Below, piece after piece: positions 1 to 6,735 of a DNA stretch of 13,422 bases (positions are counted from its first letter, which is position 1; the number at the start of each line of letters is the position of its first letter). Both the position numbers and the translations under genes were made by a program. The DNA lies in contig JASHTR010000005.1 in the NCBI GenBank assembly GCA_030040455.1, forward strand, positions 1-13,422, given 5' to 3'. The stretch comes from Terriglobia bacterium (GTDB taxonomy: Bacteria > Acidobacteriota > Terriglobia > UBA7540). The notes beneath the pieces are model-generated. The model made no database searches, was not told where the DNA came from, and worked only from the letters and a program-made list of their open reading frames with translations.

Positions 1-2
1 CG

Positions 3-221
3 GGGCAAGCCGCGTTTCCCGCGATCGCCAACACTAATGCGGGCGTGGGCACGCTTTATGCGTGGTACTACGACGTGAACGACGCGAACGGTCAGGTGAC
101 GATCTTCACCGCTTACTGGGACGGCTCGAACGAGACCAACACGACCGATGGCCTGGTGAAAGTCTATGCCATCTGCCAGCGATCGAGCCAGACCCTGCCG
201 ACGGGCGTGGGCGGCGACTGA
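3..221 (+). CDS. C-terminal part of an unidentified, possibly phage-derived protein (5' end outside window)
   Basis: The third forward frame is open from the window edge to a TGA at 219-221 and gives 72 residues; the other two forward frames close early. The fragment is rich in Asn, Thr, Ala, Gly and aromatic residues (for example TLYAWYYDVNDANGQVTIF), as in beta-rich secreted or virion surface proteins. It has no Cys-His metal motif, no membrane segment and no nucleotide-binding motif. I do not recognise the family. The next gene downstream is phage tail-fibre-like, so a phage structural origin is plausible but is only inferred from position. The TGA stop lies inside one copy of an 11-bp direct repeat that flanks the following palindromic element. 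Without that element the stop would lie only 14 bp from the next start codon, as in a phage gene cluster. Confidence 0.55.
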   Translation, partial: GQAAFPAIANTNAGVGTLYAWYYDVNDANGQVTIFTAYWDGSNETNTTDGLVKVYAICQRSSQTLPTGVGGD

Positions 222-224
222 AAA
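214..224. repeat. Left copy of 11-bp direct repeat flanking the palindromic element
   Basis: GCGACTGAAAA at 214-224 is repeated exactly at 302-312. The left copy contains the stop codon of the upstream gene. The two copies bracket the 77-bp heptad palindrome, which is the arrangement of a target-site duplication. That interpretation is inferred. Confidence 0.6.
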
Positions 225-301
225 AAAGCACTCAGCCGTCAGCTTTCAGCTAAAGCTTTGGCTGACTGCTGATAGCTGAATGCTGAACGCTGACGGCGTG
301 A
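225..301. repeat. Heptad-patterned palindromic intergenic element
   Basis: The right half is five in-register 7-nt units of the form GCTGANN (261-295). The left half carries three units of the opposite sense, CAGCNNN (233-253). The arms fold back: 235-250 pairs with 282-297 over 16 positions with one mismatch (244/288). The outer CTCA (231-234) and TGAG (299-302) extend the stem past one bulged base (298). The loop is 251-281. There is no T-run after the stem, so it is not a standard intrinsic terminator for the upstream gene. It resembles REP or STRR-type (7-nt) repetitive elements known from other bacteria, but the family in this genome cannot be established from one window. Confidence 0.7.
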
Positions 302-312
302 GCGACTGAAAA
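302..312. repeat. Right copy of 11-bp direct repeat flanking the palindromic element
   Basis: This is the second exact GCGACTGAAAA. Its A-run leads straight into the AGGAG ribosome binding site (312-316) of the gene starting at 324. Collapsing the two copies would restore stop, then AAAGGAGCGAAGAA, then ATG, which is ordinary tight gene spacing. Confidence 0.6.
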
Positions 313-323
313 GGAGCGAAGAA

Positions 324-1094
324 ATGGCAATTGTCAGAACCGTTCTGCCGCGTAAAGGGCTCATCCAGTCGCAGCACGGCTTGACCGGCTACGAAGCCGA
401 TCAGGACGCGAACTGGGCGCTTCTGGACGCGAATGTCACGTTCACGAGCGACCTTGAGGAGGCAGCAAACCAAAGCGCGAATAAAGTGCTCGCTGGGCCT
501 GCGAGCGGCGCTGCCGCCGTGCCCAGCTTTCGCTCGCTCGTGGCTGCTGATCTGCCGGTTGCAGCGCTATTGCAACAAACGCTCGCGGCAGCGCTCGGCA
601 TCAACGGCGTTGCGAGCGGATTCACGCTCGGCACCGGCACGAACCTTACCCCGTCGCTTACAGCGGGCGTTTTGTTTGCGCAGGGCGCAATCTATGCGCC
701 GGCGGCAGCACCGGGTATTCCGGCCGCTCCGGCAAGCAGGACGAGCTATTTGTTTTACAACTCAACAACGGGATTTTACTGGCAGGCGAGCGCAGCAGGA
801 GCGACGCCCGGCGACGCGCTTATTGGACAGGTGGTGACGAGCTCTAGCGCTGTCACTGCCGTGACCCAGGCAACAAAGATCATGGGACGTGTCGCGCTCG
901 CGCCCGCCGTGGCAGGCGCGTCTGGCGCCGCAGGTAACTTCACGGTGCAGCATTTCCTGGGCAGAGCGCCGATCGGCGTGGTGATTCAGCTGAGTTCGAA
1001 CGTCGCGATTTGGTTTCAGTCGCCCGGCTACGACGCGACGAATCTCTATCTGAGCGCCAGCGGCGCTGGTACGGGCGACGCGCTGGTGTGGTGA
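324..1094 (+). CDS. Phage tail-fibre-like / virion surface protein
   Basis: The protein has 256 residues and an ATG start preceded by a strong AGGAG (312-316). A short conserved-looking N-terminal part (about 1-50) is followed by the low-complexity segment NKVLAGPASGAAAVPSFRSL and then VAADLP (about 53-78). That 'VLAGP-SG-A--P-FR-LVAADLP' pattern is common in phage tail-fibre and other phage-encoded surface proteins. The remainder is Ala/Gly/Ser/Thr-rich with predicted beta character, and the C-terminus (AIWFQSPGYDATNLYLSASG, then GTGDALVW) looks like a beta-rich terminal domain. There is no signal peptide or membrane segment, which fits a virion component better than a secreted cell protein. 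It probably works with the truncated upstream gene in a prophage or tail-like module. The role is inferred from the repeat-like motif and context. Which phage module it belongs to cannot be seen because the window starts inside it. Confidence 0.6.
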   Translation: MAIVRTVLPRKGLIQSQHGLTGYEADQDANWALLDANVTFTSDLEEAANQSANKVLAGPASGAAAVPSFRSLVAADLPVAALLQQTLAAALGINGVASGFTLGTGTNLTPSLTAGVLFAQGAIYAPAAAPGIPAAPASRTSYLFYNSTTGFYWQASAAGATPGDALIGQVVTSSSAVTAVTQATKIMGRVALAPAVAGASGAAGNFTVQHFLGRAPIGVVIQLSSNVAIWFQSPGYDATNLYLSASGAGTGDALVW

Positions 1095-1546
1095 ATTTCA
1101 GTTTGGGCTCGGGGTTGTGGCTCTGCATCACTCGCTGGTTATAAGAATTAATTTCAATTATCCACCAACGTTTTCCTCACTTCTTCAATCAGGAAATGTT
1201 TTTCACAAATTAGGCAATGGCGGGGTACTCATTCCAAGTATTCAAGCGAAATGTATATCAATATATATATGACTAATCAAGAAACCATGAGTGGTGTGGC
1301 GAAGCTCATGAAGCCGGAGGGCTGATTTGAACAATACGAGCGCCAAATCAATGTTTAGGAAGCGGGGCCTCCGTGGGTTTTCAGAGCATCTTGTACCCAT
1401 TTCTACAAAGAAGCAAATATCGCTAAAGCGAATGGTTAGAGGGAATGCTGATGCAAAGTTTGGCATAGTGATTGCTCATGACATATTGGGTTCTCTGCAT
1501 CGAAGGGGGTGCGGAGAACGCAATACGCAGAGTTATGGAGGGGGAG
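1095..1546. other. Gene-poor spacer, locally AT-rich, between the phage-like module and the surface-protein gene
   Basis: About 450 bp hold no convincing gene. The part from about 1138 to 1300 is clearly more AT-rich than its surroundings, with runs such as TTATAAGAATTAATTTCAAT (1139-1158) and a TA-alternating tract (1254-1270). It could therefore hold promoters or be a junction scar. Two small open frames are present: 18 codons from ATG 1269 to TGA 1325 with no good ribosome binding site, and a TTG-started frame at 1327 that does have GGAGG at 1316-1320. The second frame runs through to 1800, deep into the next gene in another frame, and its product is unrecognised. I see no tRNA, integrase or transposase remnant and no clear attachment-site repeat. 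Confidence 0.5.
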
Positions 1547-2431
1547 ATGCCTCGACGGCATCACCGTGCCCGGCGTGTGCCGAGGCGCGCAGTTTATCGC
1601 TTCTATGTTCTTCTGGCGAGCATTGCCGTTTTAACTTTCGGCGTGGGCTGCTTCTTTTTCGGCTGTCCGCCCGAGCAACGGTTACACTCGCTTTGGACCA
1701 CCATGCAAGCGGCGAGTGCTCGTTCTTTACGTCGGGCAGAGCAGAACGAGTCGTCGCACCTCATTTACCCCTACTCCATCGTAGCCGGGGGAGTACATAG
1801 CCCTGATGAGCTACGGGAGGCAATCGAGACTGACCCGGTTGCCGCCGCGCATTATGCAGGATTCAAGCTCGCAAAGGGGCATGTTATCCGGCTGCAACAC
1901 GACACATACGCTTACGTATCTTTTCGAGTTGGTGACAACATTTACTGGACGTCGCACAAGGTGAGTCTGCGCAAGGGGGAAACTCTGCTGACCGATGGAG
2001 AAGGATACATCAGGACCCGCTGTGGCAATCGCCTATCACAAGAGGCGCGTCTTCCGACCTATCGTCACGAGCCTTCAGAGAGCGTCCTGAACACTCCCGA
2101 GAAGGAGTCCGAAACCGCGGTGGATCTTCCTCCGATTACATTCTTGCCGGAGCTTTCCCCAGGGCCCGACCGGACACCTGCCCCTGCCGGACCCATCTCC
2201 GACCAAGCGGTATACACGCCGCTAGGATACACTCCCTTCCTTCCGTTCTCTACGGTGCCGGGATGTACCCAGAAGAACTCTTCGAACAAAGATTGTGGCA
2301 CCACGCAGGATTCGCCACCACCACCTCCGGTTGCTCCCACGCCTGAAAACAGCGCCTGGATATTATTTCTTTCCGGGGCGGCCATATTAGGGGGATACCG
2401 GATGGGGAAAAAAGCGATCACGCAACAGTGA
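1547..2431 (+). CDS. Membrane-anchored hypothetical protein with polyproline linker and PEP-CTERM-like C-terminus
   Basis: The protein has 294 residues. The ATG at 1547 is chosen because GGAGG (1537-1541) lies five bases upstream; starts at 1472 and 1535 lack such a site. A very basic N-terminus (MPRRHHRARRVPRR) precedes one hydrophobic segment (about 17-37), so the protein is probably exported or anchored. A soluble domain (about 75-165) carries VHSPDELREAIETDPVAAAH, YAGFKLAKGHVIRL, YVSFRVGDNIYWT and LRKGETLLTDG, then CGNRLS. I recall similar segments in acidobacterial surface proteins, without a known function. A Pro-rich linker (about 165-263, including PPPPP) leads to TPENSAW, a hydrophobic helix and RMGKKA. 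That is the layout of PEP-CTERM sorting tails (Pro-Glu-x, helix, basic end), although PEN replaces the usual PEP. The exosortase type and function are unknown. The 3' end overlaps the terminator of the convergent gene. Confidence 0.75.
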   Translation: MPRRHHRARRVPRRAVYRFYVLLASIAVLTFGVGCFFFGCPPEQRLHSLWTTMQAASARSLRRAEQNESSHLIYPYSIVAGGVHSPDELREAIETDPVAAAHYAGFKLAKGHVIRLQHDTYAYVSFRVGDNIYWTSHKVSLRKGETLLTDGEGYIRTRCGNRLSQEARLPTYRHEPSESVLNTPEKESETAVDLPPITFLPELSPGPDRTPAPAGPISDQAVYTPLGYTPFLPFSTVPGCTQKNSSNKDCGTTQDSPPPPPVAPTPENSAWILFLSGAAILGGYRMGKKAITQQ

Positions 2432-2434
2432 TCG
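2408..2434 (-). terminator. Intrinsic terminator of the TPR gene, embedded in the end of the convergent gene
   Basis: CGATCAC (2415-2421) and GTGATCG (2428-2434) form a perfect 7-bp stem with a 6-nt loop. Read on the - strand, the stem is followed after one base by six T (complement of 2408-2413). It begins 9 bp beyond the TPR gene stop. On the + strand the nearest T-run (2451-2458) is too far from the stem, so it should act mainly leftward. It overlaps the last codons and stop of the + gene. Confidence 0.7.
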
Positions 2435-2443
2435 AACCGCTCA

Positions 2444-3211
2444 TCATTTCTTTTTTTTCTTCTGAGCCTGTTCAGCAGCGAGGAGGCCGAGCGCTTCCAG
2501 GTAATGATCCTTGTAAGAATCATCTGTGGGGTCGAGCCGCGTGGCCACACGAAACTGATCGAGGGCGGGCTGGATTTCTCCAAGCTTTTCGAGGGCATAG
2601 CCCAACCCATTATGGGCATCCGCGTCCGCAGGCTCGTGTCGAAGGGCTTCCAGAAGCTCAACCCGGGCGCTGTCCCAGTCTCGGATCATAAGAAACGTAT
2701 TACCCAATTCGTGGTGCAAGTCCGGGTTATCGGGATCAAGCATTGCCGCCCGCCGCAGCATTTGAATCGCTTGAGGAAATTTCCCGTCCGAACGCAAATC
2801 GATGGCTTCACTCAATAGGCTTCGAAGCTCCTGGTTGTTTTCCAGCATCGCGACGGGCGAAGGCTCCCCTTTACTTCCCATCTCGGAAGCTGGCTGTAAC
2901 TTGAGTTCAAGGGTATGGCCGGGATCCGGAGAAATAAAATGAGTGGATTCAGGCTGTCCCGGGCAATCGATGTGGACATAATGCTCGTTGGGAGCGACGT
3001 CGGAAATCATCAATGTACCTTGTGCGTCTGTAGTTCCTGCTGGGAGTCCATCAACGTCAACACGGCAGCCCGCCGCGCCGGTTTCAACGGCGATCTTGGC
3101 GAAATGCGAGCCATGCTTTCGGCGTGGAAACCCCAAGCCTATGCTGCTGGCTGCGACCAGGAGGATCAGGATGGCTAAGGGAACGCGGCGTGGCTTATTT
3201 CCGGTGACCAC
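2444..3211 (-). CDS. Membrane-anchored TPR-repeat protein with regulatory-like beta domain
   Basis: The protein has 255 residues. The GTG start at 3211 is preceded on the - strand by GGAG at five-base spacing; an ATG eleven bases upstream opens a different frame that closes after 15 codons. Order of parts: short basic N-terminus, one hydrophobic segment (about 11-28, uncleaved anchor or signal peptide), a beta-type domain (about 38-106, resembling carboxypeptidase-regulatory or PEGA-like domains, with VDVDGLPAGTTDAQGTLMI), a linker, then about three tetratricopeptide repeats (about 130-161, 164-195, 198-229), each with the usual small and aromatic positions (for example AIQMLRRAAMLDPDNPD). 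The tail is KKKKK. TPRs bind partner proteins or peptides, so a periplasmic scaffold is the likely role; the partner is unknown. It is transcribed alone, convergent with the preceding gene and divergent from the acyl-CoA dehydrogenase operon. Confidence 0.85.
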   Translation of the reverse strand: MVTGNKPRRVPLAILILLVAASSIGLGFPRRKHGSHFAKIAVETGAAGCRVDVDGLPAGTTDAQGTLMISDVAPNEHYVHIDCPGQPESTHFISPDPGHTLELKLQPASEMGSKGEPSPVAMLENNQELRSLLSEAIDLRSDGKFPQAIQMLRRAAMLDPDNPDLHHELGNTFLMIRDWDSARVELLEALRHEPADADAHNGLGYALEKLGEIQPALDQFRVATRLDPTDDSYKDHYLEALGLLAAEQAQKKKKK

Positions 3212-3278
3212 AGCGGCTCCATCTTAACACACCTATTCGTCGCCTGAGGACCGAAGAGACTGTGGCCGAGGGCCGTTA

Positions 3279-3287
3279 TGTTATAGT
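3279..3287 (+). promoter_or_regulatory. Putative extended -10 promoter of the acd-meaB operon
   Basis: TG-T-TATAGT (TG at 3279-3280, hexamer 3282-3287) matches the extended -10 form of a housekeeping sigma promoter. It would start transcription near 3293, about 40 bases before the TTG start codon. No good -35 is seen at the standard distance, which is usual for extended -10 promoters. It is the only strong candidate in the 120-bp divergent spacer (3212-3331). No operator palindrome was found. Confidence 0.45.
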
Positions 3288-3331
3288 CGTAAGCGAAGCA
3301 CGGCGCGCGCTGTGGCAGGGCCGAGGCGATC

Positions 3332-4477
3332 TTGAACTTTGAACTCTCTGAAGAGCAAGAGGAAATCAAACGAACCGTCCGGGAGTTCGCCGTAAAGGAA
3401 ATTCGTCCCCACGTGATGGAATGGGACGAAGCCCAGCACTTTCCCTTCGAAATCTTCCGCCAACTTGCCCAACTGGGGCTGCTGGGAGTCACAGTTCCCA
3501 CGGAATACGGCGGCACGGGCTTGGGGTATGTGGAATACGCCACGATCATTGAGGAGCTGGGACGCGTTGATGGCTCAATTGCCCTGAGCGTGGCGGCTCA
3601 CAATTCCCTCTGTGCGGGCCACATTGACGAAGCGGGAACGAAAGAGCAAAAGCGAAAATACCTGGCGCCACTGGCGCGTGGAGAAAAAATCGGCTGCTGG
3701 AGCCTGACGGAACCGCAAGCGGGCAGCGACGCGGGCGGGACGCGCACCACCGCCCGACTTGATGGAAACACATGGGTGCTGAACGGGTCAAAAACGTTTA
3801 CCACCAACGGCACCTCAGCGGACATCTGCGTGGCCATGGCCGTGACGGATAAGACGGCGCACAAGCATGGCATCTCGGCATTTATCATCGAGCGAGGCAC
3901 GCCGGGCTTTCGTTCAGGAAAAAAAGAAAACAAAATGGGCTTGAGGGCCAGCGACACTTCTGAAGTCATCTTTGAGAACTGTGGCATTCCCCGGGAAAAC
4001 ATTCTGGGTAAAGTGGGTGAGGGCTTTGTGGACAGCCTGAAGGTTCTGGACAAAGGAAGAATTTCAATTGCCGCTCTCGCGGTAGGCATGGCGCAGGGCG
4101 CTTTTGAAGCGAGCCTTGATTACGCGAAGCAACGACGCCAGTTCGGCAAGCCGATCGCTGAGTTCGAAGCGATCCAGTGGAAGCTGGCGGATATGGCAAC
4201 TGAAATCGAAGCGGCAAGGCTGTTAACTCTTCGGGCGGCGGCGCACGCCGAAAGCGGGATGCGCGTCACGGAAGCAAGCGCGATGGCCAAGCTCCTTGCG
4301 AGTGAAACGGCGGTGAGAGTCGCCAACGAAGCCGTGCAAATCCACGGAGGTTACGGATATATCAAAGATTATCCCGTGGAGAAATACTATCGCGACGTAA
4401 AGCTCTGTACTATTGGCGAGGGTACCAGTGAGATTCAGCGCCTCGTCATTGCCCGGGAGCTGATGCGGGAGTCGTGA
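3332..4477 (+). CDS. Acyl-CoA dehydrogenase (FAD-dependent, short/branched-chain type)
   Basis: The enzyme has 381 residues, full length for the family. It oxidises acyl-CoA to trans-2-enoyl-CoA with FAD and passes electrons to electron-transfer flavoprotein; it is cytosolic. The start is TTG, because [12 protein letters not shown] is exactly where family members begin, no ATG is available, and GAGG lies five bases upstream. Visible motifs: LTEPQAGSD (125-133, family signature around the flavin and substrate), the region around [20 protein letters not shown] (268-287), QIHGGYGY (336-343) and [10 protein letters not shown] (361-370), where Glu363 is the expected catalytic base of the short-chain class. 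Substrate length cannot be read from sequence. The 10-bp gap to meaB and the epimerase further on suggest branched-chain or odd-chain acyl-CoA degradation that ends in propionyl-CoA. Confidence 0.95.
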   Translation: MNFELSEEQEEIKRTVREFAVKEIRPHVMEWDEAQHFPFEIFRQLAQLGLLGVTVPTEYGGTGLGYVEYATIIEELGRVDGSIALSVAAHNSLCAGHIDEAGTKEQKRKYLAPLARGEKIGCWSLTEPQAGSDAGGTRTTARLDGNTWVLNGSKTFTTNGTSADICVAMAVTDKTAHKHGISAFIIERGTPGFRSGKKENKMGLRASDTSEVIFENCGIPRENILGKVGEGFVDSLKVLDKGRISIAALAVGMAQGAFEASLDYAKQRRQFGKPIAEFEAIQWKLADMATEIEAARLLTLRAAAHAESGMRVTEASAMAKLLASETAVRVANEAVQIHGGYGYIKDYPVEKYYRDVKLCTIGEGTSEIQRLVIARELMRES

Positions 4478-4487
4478 AACGAGCTTC

Positions 4488-5456
4488 ATGGCCGATGAGA
4501 TTGAAGAATGGACAGAAAAAGTGCGAGGGGGAGACCGGCGTGCGATTGCGCGAGCGCTTTCCGCAATCGAGAGGGGCGATGAGTCCTCGACGCGGCTCCT
4601 GAGAAATCTCTTTCTGGCGGGACGTCGGGCCGAAGTCATCGGCGTGACGGGCGCGCCCGGGGTAGGGAAAAGCACGCTGGTTGAGAAGCTCGCCCGCCTC
4701 TACCGCAGCCGCGGTGTCCGGGTGGGCATCCTCGCGGTGGATCCCACCAGCCCTTTCAGCGGGGGCGCGATCCTGGGAGACCGCATCCGAATGCAAAGCC
4801 TTTCGATCGACGAAGGTGTTTTTATTCGGAGCATGGCGACGCGCGGCCACCTTGGGGGGATGGCGGCAGCCGCGCAGGACGCGATCACCGTGCTGGAGGC
4901 GGCGGGTTGTGGTTTAGCGTTGGTTGAAACGGTTGGTGTAGGTCAGGACGAGGTTGAGGTTGCCGAGCTGGCGGACATCACGCTTCTCGTGCTGGTGCCC
5001 GGCATGGGCGACGACGTGCAGGCCTTCAAGGCTGGCGTGATGGAAATTGCGGATGTCTTTGCGATCAATAAGGCGGACCGTGAAGGCGCCGAGCGCACGG
5101 AGCAGGAAATCATCCGGATGCTTTCCGTGATGCCAAACCGCCCGGGCTGGCGTCCTCCGATCGTAAGAACGATTGCGACCACGGGCCAAGGCGTCGAGGA
5201 CGTCCAGCGCCGGATTGAGGAGTTTCGCGCCTGGAGCGAGCGGAGCGCGCTTGGAGAACGCCGCGCCCGGGAGAAGTGGCGAGGACGGATTTTGCAATTG
5301 GTGCGGGAACGCATGCTGAGAAATATTGTGGAACCCGGCGTGGACGAAGCACGGCTGGAGAGCTGCTTGGAGCGGGTTTTGCGGCGGCAGGCCGATCCGC
5401 ATACGCTGGCCGATGAACTCATCGGGAATCTATCCATCGGGTCACGGCATCATTAA
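4488..5456 (+). CDS. meaB: MeaB, G-protein chaperone of methylmalonyl-CoA mutase
   Basis: The protein has 322 residues and an ATG start 10 bp after the dehydrogenase stop. MeaB (ArgK/MMAA family) is a SIMIBI-class GTPase that loads and protects adenosylcobalamin-dependent acyl-CoA mutases. Visible motifs: Walker A GAPGVGKS (55-62), the family block AVDPTSPFSGGAILGDRIRM (83-102), SMATRGHLGG (115-124), VETVGVGQDE (146-155, Walker B/switch region) and the guanine-specificity motif NKAD (194-197). The helical N-terminus (1-45) and C-terminal dimerisation arm (about 255-322) are both present. The mutase itself is not in the window, so its genes must lie elsewhere. Position between an acyl-CoA dehydrogenase and methylmalonyl-CoA epimerase supports a methylmalonyl-CoA mutase partner rather than another B12 mutase. 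Confidence 0.95.
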   Translation: MADEIEEWTEKVRGGDRRAIARALSAIERGDESSTRLLRNLFLAGRRAEVIGVTGAPGVGKSTLVEKLARLYRSRGVRVGILAVDPTSPFSGGAILGDRIRMQSLSIDEGVFIRSMATRGHLGGMAAAAQDAITVLEAAGCGLALVETVGVGQDEVEVAELADITLLVLVPGMGDDVQAFKAGVMEIADVFAINKADREGAERTEQEIIRMLSVMPNRPGWRPPIVRTIATTGQGVEDVQRRIEEFRAWSERSALGERRAREKWRGRILQLVRERMLRNIVEPGVDEARLESCLERVLRRQADPHTLADELIGNLSIGSRHH

Positions 5457-5481
5457 GCTATTGAACCCATCACGCCATCTT

Positions 5482-5877
5482 ATGCGACTTCATCACGTGG
5501 GCATCGCCGTGGAATCACTCAACGAAGCGATTCCTGTTTTTGAGAAGCTGTTGGGTACGGCACCCGCCGGGCAGGAGGCGGTGGAGAATCAGAAAGCTCG
5601 GGTTGCGGTATTCCGGGTAGGGGAAATCCGCATCGAGCTGATCGAAGCGACGGCCCCGGATTCTCCGGTGGCGAGATCCATTGCCAAGCGTGGGCCGGGG
5701 ATCCATCACCTGGCATTCTCTGTTCCCAATCTCGAGCCATTGCTCGGCGAACTCGAGCAATCGGGCATCCGCCTTGTCGATCGCGCTCCGCGCTGCGGCG
5801 CAGGCGAAGAGCATATTGCTTTCCTTCATCCAAAGAGCACAGCGGGAGTGCTGATCGAGCTGGTCCAGGAAAAATGA
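5482..5877 (+). CDS. mce: Methylmalonyl-CoA epimerase
   Basis: The protein has 131 residues, normal for this single vicinal-oxygen-chelate (glyoxalase-fold) protein. The frame is open further upstream inside meaB, but MRLHHVGIAV matches the usual family N-terminus, so ATG 5482 is taken as start. The enzyme interconverts (2S)- and (2R)-methylmalonyl-CoA so that propionyl-CoA carboxylation can feed the B12 mutase. Expected metal ligands are visible: His5 in HVGIAV, Glu52 in RIELIEA at the position that is Gln in the Propionibacterium enzyme, His75 or His76 in GIHHLAF, and Glu126 in VLIEL. The family segment with FLHPKST (114-120) is conserved. Gaps are 25 bp to meaB and 7 bp to the next gene, which is consistent with a shared transcript. 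Confidence 0.93.
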   Translation: MRLHHVGIAVESLNEAIPVFEKLLGTAPAGQEAVENQKARVAVFRVGEIRIELIEATAPDSPVARSIAKRGPGIHHLAFSVPNLEPLLGELEQSGIRLVDRAPRCGAGEEHIAFLHPKSTAGVLIELVQEK

Positions 5878-5884
5878 AGACAGT

Positions 5885-6715
5885 ATGAAACTCGGCCGCT
5901 TTAATATTCACCTCTTGAGCGATGGAACGTTTACGCTTGATGGCGGACAGATGTTTGGTGTCATCCCCAAGCCGCTATGGGAAAAGAAGCTGGAAGCCGA
6001 CGCCCGCAACCGCGTTCGGCTGGCCCTGACCTGCCTGCTGGTTCAGACCGGAAAGCAGAACGTTCTGGTCGAGACCGGCGTGGGGGATAAATTTGACCCT
6101 AAACGCGCCGATATCTACGGCGTCGACCACTCGGCGGCGTCACTTCCTGCCGAGTTGAAAAAAGTTGGCGTGGCGACGGAAGACGTCGATGTGGTGATTA
6201 ACACGCATCTGCATTTCGATCACTGCGGCTGGAATACATACCACGACGGGACGCGCCTGGTTCCCACTTTTCCACGTGCGCGCTATTTCGTCCAGCGTGG
6301 CGAGTGGGAGCACGCCTGCCGCCCCACGGAGCGGGACCGGGCAAGTTACATCGAGCAATTTTTCGGAGTGGCGGAGGAGCAGACGGAGTTCCTGGAGGGC
6401 GATGCCGAAGTGTTGCCCGGGATCAGCGTTGAGGTGTTGCCGGGACACACGCGGCACATGCAGGGAGTGCGGATCAGCTCGGAGGGGGCAGGGGCTTATT
6501 TCATCTCCGATCTCGTGCCGACCAAGGCTCATTTGCAGTATCCCTGGATCATGAGTTTCGACCTTTATCCGATGGAGACGCTGGAGAATAAAAAGCGCCT
6601 TCTCCCGCAGCTTGCCCGCGAGGAGACACTTGTGGTTTTCCCTCACGATGCCTCCACGCCCTGGGCACGCCTCGAAGAGCGCGACGGGAAGATCTCTGTG
6701 CTCCCGGATTCTTAA
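5885..6715 (+). CDS. MBL-fold metallo-hydrolase, lactonase-like
   Basis: The protein has 276 residues and an ATG start 7 bp after mce. It is a metallo-beta-lactamase-fold enzyme with a complete two-metal site: HLHFDH (His108, His110, Asp112, His113), His188 in LPGHTRHM, Asp209 in FISDLVP and His254 in FPHDAS. Ligand spacing in the C-terminal half is close to that of AiiA-type N-acyl-homoserine lactonases, and the N-terminal extension before the first motif is also of that type, so hydrolysis of a lactone or other ester is likely. There is no signal peptide, so it is cytosolic. The true substrate is unknown. Placement among acyl-CoA and methylthioadenosine genes could mean clean-up of a metabolic lactone or thioester rather than quorum quenching; that is inference. 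Confidence 0.85.
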   Translation: MKLGRFNIHLLSDGTFTLDGGQMFGVIPKPLWEKKLEADARNRVRLALTCLLVQTGKQNVLVETGVGDKFDPKRADIYGVDHSAASLPAELKKVGVATEDVDVVINTHLHFDHCGWNTYHDGTRLVPTFPRARYFVQRGEWEHACRPTERDRASYIEQFFGVAEEQTEFLEGDAEVLPGISVEVLPGHTRHMQGVRISSEGAGAYFISDLVPTKAHLQYPWIMSFDLYPMETLENKKRLLPQLAREETLVVFPHDASTPWARLEERDGKISVLPDS

Positions 6716-6735
6716 TTTTGACAAGGACACATCCA

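Noticed and set aside
222..323. The heptad palindrome as a transcription terminator
   Set aside because: There is a strong stem but no T-run downstream, and the direct-repeat flanks point instead to insertion.
1327..1800. 157-codon TTG-started + frame
   Set aside because: It has a plausible SD, but more than half overlaps the better-supported gene at 1547-2431 in another frame, and the product is unrecognised. Kept only as a low-interest observation.
3175..3222. ATG eleven bases upstream of the TPR gene start
   Set aside because: It opens a different frame that ends after 15 codons; the GTG at 3211 is in frame with the signal segment and has GGAG at proper spacing.
3598..4089. 163-codon - strand frame opposite acyl-CoA dehydrogenase
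   Set aside because: It is antisense to strongly conserved family motifs on +; no ribosome binding site or recognisable domain.
5326..5481. Longer version of the epimerase starting inside meaB
   Set aside because: The extension overlaps the conserved MeaB C-terminus and does not resemble epimerase; family members start at the MRLHHVG position.
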